DNA of 5,724 bases. Source: Cytophagales bacterium (GTDB taxonomy: Bacteria > Bacteroidota > Bacteroidia > Cytophagales > Cyclobacteriaceae). Below, piece after piece: positions 1 through 5,724 of this stretch (positions are counted from its first letter, which is position 1; every line of letters begins with the position of its first letter). The position numbers and the translations under genes were made by a program. Below the pieces are notes generated by a model, which was not told the DNA's origin, did no database searches, and worked only from the letters and a program-made list of their open reading frames with translations. Location of the stretch: assembly GCA_003504855.1 (NCBI GenBank), contig DNZD01000250.1:1-5724 (forward strand), written 5' to 3'.

Positions 1-780
1 CAGGAATTCTTTTCCCTGATAGATTTCACTGGGGTGGGTCTTATACGGCGTATAAGTAACATCCACCTTATTTAATGGTGAAAGGCCCGCCACTACGGAA
101 TCCAGTTCGAAGTAAATAATAGCACCACCCTTGGGCGTCGCGGCAGCAAATTCATGGTAATGGCGGATGTACAGATCTTTGGTCGGATAGGTGGCGGTCG
201 GCTGCCATTCAATTCCGGGTACCACCGCCACGTGATGCTGAAATTCATGCATCATGGGTATCGGGTTGGAAATGGATGCGAGCAAATCCTGACTTTCAAT
301 GATCATGATCGGGGCGTTGGACAGCCGGATGCGCTGGGTAAGGCCTGGGATGTCGGTGGTCAGCACATAGTCAAACGGCCTTTTGAGGACCTTGAGCACG
401 TGACAGAGTATCGCGGCGATCATGGTCTTGCTGTGGCTTCCGGCCACAACAATCCGCTGCTGGTCCCTGGCATGATGGTGTATGAATCCCGAAAAGGAAT
501 ACAAGGGAATACCCATCTGCAGGCCAAAAATCAACTCGGGGTTATCGATGGAAATGCCAGGACCGACAATGATCCCGTCGACTTCTGCATTGATTTTATC
601 TGGAAACCAGCCGGTTACACGAGGAAGTACGGAAGCTGGCAAAGGGCGCGTGGGCAGAACTTCGTCAGAACCGGTCACCGTGTGCCCCAACTGATGGAGA
701 GCGACGGCCAGATCGGGAAGGAGGTTCTGGCCAATCCCGATAAAGTGAAAATGTTGCTGCACTGGCGTGGTAAGTTCCAT
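1..780 (-). CDS. Mur-ligase-family protein, Mpl-like (peptidoglycan synthetase) with degenerate active site, N-terminal part
   Basis: The reverse strand reads open from ATG at 780 to the window edge, giving 260 residues; the C-terminus is missing. It is the first ATG after an in-frame stop at 841-843. Residues 11-39 (FHFIGIG to TVTGSD) match the N-terminal Rossmann-like UDP-binding domain of the MurC/Mpl group. Residues 57-97 (GWFPDKI, DNPEL, LYSF) resemble, from memory, Bacteroidota Mpl-like proteins. Mpl joins a recycled murein tripeptide to UDP-MurNAc in the cytoplasm, using ATP. Here the P-loop, normally G-T/S-H-G-K-T-T, reads GSHSKTM at 114-120. The acidic metal-binding motif (EGDEY or EADE type) reads ESQDL at 162-166. 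The conserved Asp-His after the central strand appears as Gln193-Pro194. The frame is open and the fold motifs are kept, so it is more likely a diverged, possibly inactive paralogue than a decayed pseudogene. Family assignment is fairly sure; activity is doubtful. It is divergent from dnaB. Confidence 0.72.
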   Translation of the reverse strand, partial: MELTTPVQQHFHFIGIGQNLLPDLAVALHQLGHTVTGSDEVLPTRPLPASVLPRVTGWFPDKINAEVDGIIVGPGISIDNPELIFGLQMGIPLYSFSGFIHHHARDQQRIVVAGSHSKTMIAAILCHVLKVLKRPFDYVLTTDIPGLTQRIRLSNAPIMIIESQDLLASISNPIPMMHEFQHHVAVVPGIEWQPTATYPTKDLYIRHYHEFAAATPKGGAIIYFELDSVVAGLSPLNKVDVTYTPYKTHPSEIYQGKEFL

Positions 781-1030
781 TGTTTCCGGCTTGAAGTAAA
801 CTAAAATGTTTGGCGTTTGAAAGGGTTCACCATTAGGTATTTATCTGATCAGGAATTCTTTACGTTAAAATATTCTCTTTATCCTTATGAATTAGGTGTA
901 AATTTATTGACCGTGTGGAGAATGATGTTTGTAGAATGTTAAGAAGTTGTGGGCGCGATTTGACGGTATAACGTGTTTCCCTCCATAGGTTTGTACCTGG
1001 ACAAAGAAACACATACAACAACCACGAAGT
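781..1030. other. divergent intergenic region between the Mur-ligase-like gene and dnaB
   Basis: This 250-bp non-coding stretch separates two divergent genes and should carry both promoters. The part around 830-950 is visibly richer in A and T than the flanking genes. The dnaB-proximal part holds the best promoter candidate in the window (listed separately). For the minus-strand gene I find no clean TAnnTTTG box at the usual distance; the nearest weak resemblance, TAGTTTAC on the minus strand, lies only about 17 nt before the ATG. No tRNA, terminator hairpin, inverted repeat or convincing DnaA box was seen. Confidence 0.6.
959..993 (+). promoter_or_regulatory. candidate Bacteroidota-type promoter for dnaB
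   Basis: TAGGTTTG at 986-993 matches the Bacteroidota -7 consensus TAnnTTTG exactly. TTTG at 959-962 matches the -33 element, with a 23-bp spacer that is at the long end of what is usual. The dnaB ATG follows the -7 box by 37 nt, which would leave a short leader of about 30 nt. No Shine-Dalgarno sequence is visible before the ATG. This is a consensus match only; no start site is known. Confidence 0.45.
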
Positions 1031-2548
1031 ATGGAGCAACGATCAACGCCAGTGAGGGCCGGCAGCAAGATTGCCAAGTTTGTTCCCCGGGATATCTCGG
1101 AGAACCTCGGCAAACTGCCTCCTCAGGCGCTTGATCTGGAAGAGTCGGTGCTGGGTGCCCTGATGCTGGAAAAAAGCGCAGTCACCGCGGTGGTGGAGTT
1201 TCTCCGCCCCGAACACTTCTATACCGAACAGCACAAAGAGATTTATCAGGCTATTATCGACCTGTTTAAGGCTACAGAGCCGGTGGATATGCGCACCGTG
1301 GTGGCCCAGCTCAGAAAGAATGGCAAGATTGAACTCGTGGGGGGCGCTACCTATATCGCCACACTCACCTCGCGTGTAAGTTCTTCTGCCAACATCGAAT
1401 ACCACGCGCGGATCATCATTGAATTGGCCATCAAGCGGGAATTGATTCAAATTTCTTCCCAGATACAGAGCGACGCGTACGAGGACACCACGGATGTGTT
1501 CGATCTGTTAGACCGCACTGAACAGTCGGTATTCGCGATTTCGGATTCCAACCTGCGCAAGAACTACGACACCATGAAGTCGTTGATGTTCAGGGCCATC
1601 AAAGAACTACAGGAAAGGAAGAATCACAAAGACGGACTCACCGGAGTACCCAGCGGCTTCACCAAACTCGACCGCATCCTCAGCGGATGGCAGAAATCAG
1701 ACCTGGTGATCATTGCTGCCCGCCCCGGTATGGGTAAGACTGCCTTTGTTGTATCCGCATTGCGAAATGCCGCAGTCGACTTTAATCACCCGGTGGCAAT
1801 CTTCTCGCTGGAGATGGCTTCCCTGCAGTTGGTAAATCGACTGATTTCTGCGGAAGCAGAATTGGAATCTGAAAAGATCAAGCGGGGAAACCTGGCTGAC
1901 TTTGAGTGGCAGCAGTTGGTCCACAAGACCAACCGACTTTCTTCAGCACCGATATTCATTGACGATACCCCCGCCTTGTCCATCCTTGAACTGCGTGCCA
2001 AATGCCGTCGATTGAAGGCCGAGCACAATGTGCAGTTGATTGTAATTGACTACCTCCAGTTGATGAAAGGCGACAGTGCCGGTAACCGTGAACAGGAGAT
2101 TGCCTCTATCTCACGTGCCCTCAAGGGGATTGCCAAAGAACTGGAAGTACCTGTGATCGCCCTGTCCCAGTTGAGCCGGGGTGTTGAAACCCGGGGTGGC
2201 GACAAGCGTCCGCAACTCTCTGACTTGCGCGAATCAGGATCCATCGAGCAGGACGCAGATATCGTTATGTTCCTGTACCGCCCGGAATACTATAAGATTA
2301 CGGTGGATGATGAGGGCTTGCCTACGCAGGGCATGGCCGAAGTGATCGTTGCCAAGCACAGAAACGGTTCCCTCGACACAGTCAAACTGAAGTTCATCGG
2401 CAAGTACACCAAGTTTGCTGACTTCGAGGGTGCTCCTCCGGCTGGCGGATTTGGAAGCATCACCCGTGAAAGTCGCCTCAACACATTTAATGATGAGTTG
2501 CCGCCTGCACCCCGCGGCGGTGGCGGTGACGACGATATGCCTTTCTGA
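1031..2548 (+). CDS. dnaB: replicative DNA helicase DnaB
   Basis: The 505-residue protein is the hexameric ATP-driven helicase that unwinds DNA at the replication fork and works with primase DnaG. The N-terminal DnaB domain spans about residues 29-130 (PPQALDLEESVLGALM). A linker follows, then the RecA-like motor from about 205. Visible motor motifs are Walker A RPGMGKTA at 231-238 (Lys236, Thr237), the catalytic Glu in SLEM (Glu261), Walker B LIVID at 336-340 (Asp340) with YLQLM after it, ALSQLSRG at 377-384, the DLRESGSIEQDAD block at 398-410, and the finger region AKHRNG at 441-446. There is no intein. Length is slightly above the 471 residues of E. coli DnaB because of a Gly/Pro-rich tail (about 466-499) ending in DDDMPF, which resembles the SSB C-terminal tip. 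ATG at 1031 gives the usual N-terminal length. The gene is followed after 5 nt by a kinase-like gene, probably in the same transcript. Confidence 0.97.
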   Translation: MEQRSTPVRAGSKIAKFVPRDISENLGKLPPQALDLEESVLGALMLEKSAVTAVVEFLRPEHFYTEQHKEIYQAIIDLFKATEPVDMRTVVAQLRKNGKIELVGGATYIATLTSRVSSSANIEYHARIIIELAIKRELIQISSQIQSDAYEDTTDVFDLLDRTEQSVFAISDSNLRKNYDTMKSLMFRAIKELQERKNHKDGLTGVPSGFTKLDRILSGWQKSDLVIIAARPGMGKTAFVVSALRNAAVDFNHPVAIFSLEMASLQLVNRLISAEAELESEKIKRGNLADFEWQQLVHKTNRLSSAPIFIDDTPALSILELRAKCRRLKAEHNVQLIVIDYLQLMKGDSAGNREQEIASISRALKGIAKELEVPVIALSQLSRGVETRGGDKRPQLSDLRESGSIEQDADIVMFLYRPEYYKITVDDEGLPTQGMAEVIVAKHRNGSLDTVKLKFIGKYTKFADFEGAPPAGGFGSITRESRLNTFNDELPPAPRGGGGDDDMPF

Positions 2549-2553
2549 TTATT

Positions 2554-3777
2554 ATGCGCGTAGCAATAATATTGACCCTGGCAGTTTTCCTTCTGGGCTT
2601 CAACGTCTGCGCGCAAACTACCACAGATCTATTGCACCTGTCCAGGGAGCAACTGCAAAAGAAGAATTACGCCGATGCTGAGCAGTATGCCGATTCGGCG
2701 CGGCGGAAATTGGAACGCATCAAAAGATATGACAGTCTGGTAGTGGTGTACCGCTGGCTTTCCCTAATTCATATACTGGCCAACCGCCCGGATGCGGCAG
2801 ATTCTGACTGGACCCACGCCAGAACAGCATTGGACTCTATCCTGCAGCGAAGACTCAAGGCCTCAAAAGATGAATGGAAGTTACTCTACCTGGAAGAAAA
2901 GCAGCAGCGGACCATCGACAAACGAATCCATGATGAAGAGCTTGAAAAGTTCCGAAAGGAGACTACTTCTAATTGGAAGAACTCAGTCTATGTGCTGATC
3001 GGCATGATGATGCTGGGAATTATATTCATAGGATATCTTTTCATGAGCCGCGCCAGGCTTAAAGCCTCACTACAGGCTGAAGAGGAGCGGGTCAACCAAC
3101 ATGAGGCCTTCCGGCAAAAGCTTCATAGTGTATTGTCGGGTGACCTTACACAATCGCTGTCTTCCCTGGAGAACCTGTCGCGAAGCTTGTCAACGCATAT
3201 TGAACGGATCGAACCTGAGGAGGCGAGTGCGTTGCTGAAGCAGTTCCAGTACACCGCTAATAGTACCCGGGTGTCCATCGACGGCCTGATCCAATGGACG
3301 GGTCTTCATGGCAAGTTTACACCTGACGGCAAAGAGGAGTTGAGGGCCTTGTCGGTGGTAGAGGAAGTCCTCCAGGACTTTGTTGCTCCCAGGGAGGCTA
3401 AGCGGATTACAACCCAGGTTTTCATACCGGATAACCAATGGATTACAGGAGACTCATCGGCGTTAAAATCAGTACTTAATTGCTTGATTGATAATGCAAT
3501 AAAGTACAATGTTGAAGGTGGATCAATAACCTGTTTTTCAGGTGAAAAGGACGGACTTATCCTCATAGGCATCCGGGATACAGGCTCTGGGATTGCTGCT
3601 GATCAGTTGGAGCGAATCCTGCAGGGAAGCTCGTTTAACTCACGAGGCTCGTTGGGCATTGGATTGCTGTTGGCCCGGGATCTGGTGGAGCGCAACGGGG
3701 GCAGAATATACGCCGAGAGTGAGCCAGGTACAGGAAGCACATTTTACTTTACATGGCCTGGTAAAAAAATCGAGTAA
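2554..3777 (+). CDS. membrane sensor histidine-kinase-like protein lacking the phospho-acceptor His
   Basis: The 407-residue protein starts with a signal peptide (1-20, likely cut after VCA). A helical, TPR-like extracytoplasmic region (about 22-100) and a charged, probably coiled-coil stretch (104-140) follow. One membrane helix lies at about 144-163, then a cytoplasmic helix. The dimerisation region aligns as KLHSVLSGDLTQSL (189-202) with the usual K-L-F-S-I-I-x-H-D-L-R-x-P-L, so Gly196 replaces the phosphorylated His, and the Arg and Pro are also changed. The second helix ends in LIQWTGLHGKF (245-255), as in Bacteroidota kinases. The HATPase_c domain (about 300-403) looks functional: N-box LIDNAIKYN (311-319), G1 DTGSGI (342-347) and G2-like GSLGIGLLLARDLV (365-378). 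ATP binding is therefore plausible, but ordinary autophosphorylation is not. It may be a regulatory pseudokinase or act through a partner; no response regulator is in view. The start lies 5 nt after dnaB and has no Shine-Dalgarno sequence. Confidence 0.85.
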   Translation: MRVAIILTLAVFLLGFNVCAQTTTDLLHLSREQLQKKNYADAEQYADSARRKLERIKRYDSLVVVYRWLSLIHILANRPDAADSDWTHARTALDSILQRRLKASKDEWKLLYLEEKQQRTIDKRIHDEELEKFRKETTSNWKNSVYVLIGMMMLGIIFIGYLFMSRARLKASLQAEEERVNQHEAFRQKLHSVLSGDLTQSLSSLENLSRSLSTHIERIEPEEASALLKQFQYTANSTRVSIDGLIQWTGLHGKFTPDGKEELRALSVVEEVLQDFVAPREAKRITTQVFIPDNQWITGDSSALKSVLNCLIDNAIKYNVEGGSITCFSGEKDGLILIGIRDTGSGIAADQLERILQGSSFNSRGSLGIGLLLARDLVERNGGRIYAESEPGTGSTFYFTWPGKKIE

Positions 3778-3795
3778 GGCTTTTTCAACTACCGG

Positions 3796-3803
3796 TATTT
3801 TGG
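3796..3803 (+). promoter_or_regulatory. candidate -7 promoter box for the MDR oxidoreductase gene
   Basis: TATTTTGG differs from TAnnTTTG at one position and ends 32 nt before the ATG at 3836, close to the spacing seen for dnaB and etfB. I see no TTG or TTTG at the expected -33 position, so the call is weak. If real, the gene is transcribed separately from the kinase-like gene 58 bp upstream. Confidence 0.25.
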
Positions 3804-3835
3804 CATAGTTTAACGACCGCGTTAATTCTACTTAC

Positions 3836-4828
3836 ATGAGAGCATTGGTGTTGATTGGACCCGGGCAGATAGAATGGCAGGATGTACCTCGCCCTGAGCT
3901 GGCACCTGGTAAATTGTTGGTGAAGATCAAAGCCATTGCGCTTAATCGCCGTGATGATTGGATACGTGAAGGGAAGTACCCCAATATCCGTTATGGTGGA
4001 ATCTTAGGATCGGATGGAGCGGGTATCGTGGAAGCTGCCGGCGACGAAAAGGACAATAACTGGGTAGGCCAGGAGGTTGTCATCAACCCAAATATCGACT
4101 GGGGATCTGATCCTGATGTGCAATCCAAGCGTTATACGATTCTCGGTATGCCGGTCAATGGCACCTTTGCAGAGTATTGTCTGGTTGACACCGACCGTGT
4201 TCAGCCCAAGCCTTTCCACCTTGACTTATTGCAGGCTGCTGCATTGCCACTGGGAGGCTTGACTGCCTTCCGTGCATTGTTCCGCAAAGGTGGATTGGTG
4301 GCAGGGCAAAACGTCTTAATCTCAGGATTCGGCGGAGGTGTAGCTCAGTTTGCTTTTCTTTTTGCCCAGGCTGCCGGTGGTCGTGTGTATGTCACCTCAG
4401 GCAGTGATGAGAAAGTGGCGCGCGCCCTGAAGATGGGTGCCTTTGGTGCTTATAACTATAAGAAAGAGACTAATTACAGTGATCTCTGGAAGACCAAGGG
4501 CGGATTTGATCTTGTTATTGATAGTGCAGGTGGTGATCAGATTAACAGCTTTATCAAGGTACTCAAACCGAATGGTCGCATTGTATTTTACGGTGCCACC
4601 AACGGACTTCCGGCAAAACTCGATCTCTATCGCATGTTCTGGAACCAGCTTTCGCTGGTGGGAACGACCATGGGAAGCGACTTTGAATTTAATGAGATGC
4701 TGAAATTTGTGGCCAAGCACCAGATCCGCCCGATGGTGGATTCGATCCGTCCATTTTCCAAACTGGCCGATTCGTTTGGCGACATCACACAACCCAATAA
4801 GGTGGGTAAGATTGTATTCCAGGTATAG
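3836..4828 (+). CDS. MDR-superfamily NAD(P)H quinone reductase / alcohol-dehydrogenase-like oxidoreductase without zinc
   Basis: The 330-residue protein has the two-domain medium-chain dehydrogenase/reductase build. The N-terminal GroES-like catalytic domain covers about 1-125 (PGKLLVKIKAIALNRRDDW at 24-42, GGILGSDGAGIVEAAG at 54-69, NGTFAEYCLV at 108-117). The Rossmann domain covers about 126-270, with the glycine-rich loop SGFGGGVA at 163-170. SGSDEK (188-193) is the place where NADPH-preferring members usually have Ser and Lys, so NADPH is a reasonable guess. The protein has a single cysteine (Cys115) and lacks the catalytic zinc Cys/His set and the four-Cys structural zinc lobe. It therefore fits the zinc-independent quinone-oxidoreductase or enoyl-reductase side of the family, although automated annotation may call it a zinc-type alcohol dehydrogenase. 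The substrate cannot be read from the sequence. Its stop codon abuts that of the convergent TPR gene. Confidence 0.85.
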   Translation: MRALVLIGPGQIEWQDVPRPELAPGKLLVKIKAIALNRRDDWIREGKYPNIRYGGILGSDGAGIVEAAGDEKDNNWVGQEVVINPNIDWGSDPDVQSKRYTILGMPVNGTFAEYCLVDTDRVQPKPFHLDLLQAAALPLGGLTAFRALFRKGGLVAGQNVLISGFGGGVAQFAFLFAQAAGGRVYVTSGSDEKVARALKMGAFGAYNYKKETNYSDLWKTKGGFDLVIDSAGGDQINSFIKVLKPNGRIVFYGATNGLPAKLDLYRMFWNQLSLVGTTMGSDFEFNEMLKFVAKHQIRPMVDSIRPFSKLADSFGDITQPNKVGKIVFQV

Positions 4829-5143
4829 TTAGAGATTATCCTGCCAATCCTGATAGGCAGATCGCAATTCGCGCAACGTCTTAAGGTCATTGGCCTTGAC
4901 GGCCTGTTTAATGCCCGATTGAAAAACCATGGCTGTGCGTTCACGGTCTGGCTTGCCCGCCAGCAAATGCGCGAAAGGATAGTAGGTAGGGAGGTATTCC
5001 GGGTGTGACTCGATCAGTGATGTAAAGAGAGACTCCGATTTTCCCGGGTCGTGTTTGAGATATTCCAGTGCCAGCGCATATTGGTTGAACGGGTCGTCCG
5101 GCTCTTGTTGTTGAAACGCAATCAATTGTTGCAGTCGGTCCAT
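4829..5143 (-). CDS. small tetratricopeptide-repeat-like protein
   Basis: The 104-residue protein has no signal peptide or membrane segment and is probably cytoplasmic. It is made of paired helices in TPR style: DPFNQYALALEYLKHDPGKS (17-36), then SLFTSLIESHPEYLPTYYPFAHLLAG (38-63), with the Tyr/Ala and Pro positions of TPR hairpins, and a last helical pair at about 66-100 ending in LRELRSAYQDW. It resembles short TPR proteins common in Bacteroidota that are sometimes misnamed as heme-biosynthesis enzymes. TPRs bind protein partners; the partner here is unknown. It is convergent with the oxidoreductase gene (no bases between the stops) and divergent from etfB (104 bp). The ATG at 5143 is chosen because the MDRLQQLIAF start is typical, as I recall it, of this group. 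Confidence 0.75.
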   Translation of the reverse strand: MDRLQQLIAFQQQEPDDPFNQYALALEYLKHDPGKSESLFTSLIESHPEYLPTYYPFAHLLAGKPDRERTAMVFQSGIKQAVKANDLKTLRELRSAYQDWQDNL

Positions 5144-5173
5144 GAAAAATAATAATTCATCGAAGGTATAATT

Positions 5174-5181
5174 CTAAACTA
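5174..5181 (-). promoter_or_regulatory. possible -7 promoter box for the TPR gene
   Basis: On the minus strand TAGTTTAG differs from TAnnTTTG at one position and ends 30 nt before the ATG at 5143. No good -33 element is visible. It lies back to back with the etfB candidate box in the 104-bp divergent spacer. Tentative. Confidence 0.22.
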
Positions 5182-5203
5182 ATTAACAAATCGACGGTTT
5201 TAG

Positions 5204-5211
5204 TATCTTGG
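5204..5211 (+). promoter_or_regulatory. candidate -7 promoter box for etfB
   Basis: TATCTTGG, within AGTATCTTGGCGG, differs from TAnnTTTG at one position. It ends 36 nt before the ATG at 5248, nearly the same distance as in dnaB (37 nt). The -33 position has no clear TTG. Confidence 0.33.
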
Positions 5212-5247
5212 CGGAACCAAAGAACAGTTGAAGTTAACCCGTTGGTT

Positions 5248-5724
5248 ATGAAGATATTAGTTTGCATATCACACGTACCAGATACCACGTCCCGGATCAG
5301 TTTTACGGACAACAACACGAAGTTTGACACCAGTGGTGTTCAGTTCATCATCGGACCATATGACGATTATGCCCTGGCCCGGGCCATCGAACTTAAGGAA
5401 ACCCAGGGAGCTGCCGTAACGGTGATTAACGTAGGACTGGCCGACACCGAGCCGACCATCCGGAAGGCGTTGGCCATTGGTGCCGACGACGCCATCCGGG
5501 TTAACGCCGAACCTGTCGATTCTTTTTTTGTGGCATCCCAGATAGCGGAGCATGCCAAGGGCTATGACCTGATTCTGATGGGCCGCGAGTCAATTGATTT
5601 CAATGGCGGCGTGGTGCATGCTATGGTAGGTGAGATGCTCGGCATCCCTTCTTTATCGCCTGTGATGAAACTTGATATTGAGGGTACCGTGGTAAAGATG
5701 GCCCAGGAAATCGAAGGGGGTAAG
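5248..5724 (+). CDS. etfB: electron transfer flavoprotein beta subunit (N-terminal part)
   Basis: The first 159 residues are present; the gene runs off the right edge (family length is about 245-265). EtfB pairs with EtfA to form a soluble FAD-containing heterodimer that passes electrons from acyl-CoA and related dehydrogenases to the quinone pool. Visible marks are the N-terminal strand MKILVCISHVPDTT (1-14), GPYDDYALARAIELKE (36-51, corresponding to the family's N-P-F/Y-D-E-x-A-L-E-x-A block), GADDAIRV (78-85), and MGRESIDFNGG (111-121), the AMP/nucleotide-binding signature, followed by GEMLGIP (128-134). The position after the Gly-Gly, often Gln in EtfB, is Val122 here, a minor deviation. 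etfA would be expected downstream, outside the window. No Shine-Dalgarno sequence precedes the ATG; a possible -7 box lies 36 nt upstream. Confidence 0.92.
   Translation, partial: MKILVCISHVPDTTSRISFTDNNTKFDTSGVQFIIGPYDDYALARAIELKETQGAAVTVINVGLADTEPTIRKALAIGADDAIRVNAEPVDSFFVASQIAEHAKGYDLILMGRESIDFNGGVVHAMVGEMLGIPSLSPVMKLDIEGTVVKMAQEIEGGK

Noticed and set aside
154..804. Plus-strand 216-codon open frame opposite the Mur-ligase-like gene
   Set aside because: Its translation shows no family motif and is rich in His/Gly as expected of an antisense shadow, whereas the minus strand encodes clear Mur-ligase segments over the same bases.
850..861. 12-bp direct repeat CAGGAATTCTTT, also present at 1-12
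   Set aside because: About one 12-mer repeat is expected by chance in a window this size, and one copy is inside coding sequence with no flanking similarity.
880..890. DnaA-box-like TTATCCTTA upstream of dnaB
   Set aside because: Only 7 of 9 positions match TTATCCACA, it is a single copy, and there is no AT-rich repeat cluster of an origin.
1043..1450. Minus-strand 135-codon open frame inside dnaB
   Set aside because: It lies fully opposite the conserved N-terminal domain of DnaB and has no recognisable domain; a shadow of the codon pattern.
1031..2548. Intein or frameshift in dnaB
   Set aside because: dnaB is a frequent intein host, but Walker A, Walker B and the following motifs are contiguous with normal spacing.
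3756..3785. Possible terminator after the kinase-like gene (GCCT, loop, AGGC, then TTTTT)
   Set aside because: The stem is only 4 bp with a 17-nt loop; too weak to call, though the T run follows directly.
4397..4792. Minus-strand 131-codon open frame inside the oxidoreductase gene
   Set aside because: It is antisense to a well-supported Rossmann domain and shows no motif of its own.
4840..4859. CTGCC/GGCAG inverted repeat near the convergent stops
   Set aside because: A 5-bp stem with a 10-nt loop inside the coding end of the TPR gene and no T run; not a credible terminator.

Overview
The window looks like an ordinary chromosomal stretch of a member of the Bacteroidota (Chitinophagales, Cytophagales or Sphingobacteriales-like; I cannot place it further). 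Four things point there. None of the six start codons has a clear Shine-Dalgarno sequence. Elements resembling the Bacteroidota -7 promoter box (TAnnTTTG) lie about 30-37 nt before several of the starts. The sensor kinase has the periplasmic helical sensor plus single membrane helix layout common in this phylum. The Mur-ligase-like, TPR and EtfB proteins read like Bacteroidota family members, as far as I can recall those families.

Layout from left to right. Positions 1-780 (minus, running off the left edge) encode the N-terminal 260 residues of a Mur-ligase-type protein. It resembles the UDP-MurNAc-tripeptide recycling ligase Mpl/'peptidoglycan synthetase', but its nucleotide and metal-binding motifs are degraded. 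A 250-bp divergent intergenic region (781-1030) holds a candidate dnaB promoter. dnaB (1031-2548, plus) encodes the replicative helicase. Five nucleotides later comes a membrane sensor histidine-kinase-like gene (2554-3777, plus) with an intact-looking ATP-binding domain but Gly where the phospho-accepting His should be. Next is an MDR-superfamily NAD(P)H quinone-reductase/alcohol-dehydrogenase-like gene without zinc ligands (3836-4828, plus). It converges, stop codon against stop codon with no spacer, on a small TPR-like gene (4829-5143, minus). A 104-bp divergent spacer then leads to the first 159 codons of etfB (5248-5724, plus), cut by the right edge.

The genes do not form one obvious pathway: cell-wall recycling, replication, signalling, redox chemistry and electron transfer sit side by side. 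The only likely co-transcribed pair is dnaB and the kinase-like gene. I see no mobile element, CRISPR array, RNA gene or large repeat. The unusual material is at residue level: a helicase ending in an SSB-like acidic tip (DDDMPF), a kinase missing its His, and a Mur ligase whose catalytic motifs look eroded while the reading frame stays open. I see no clear new multi-gene system here.
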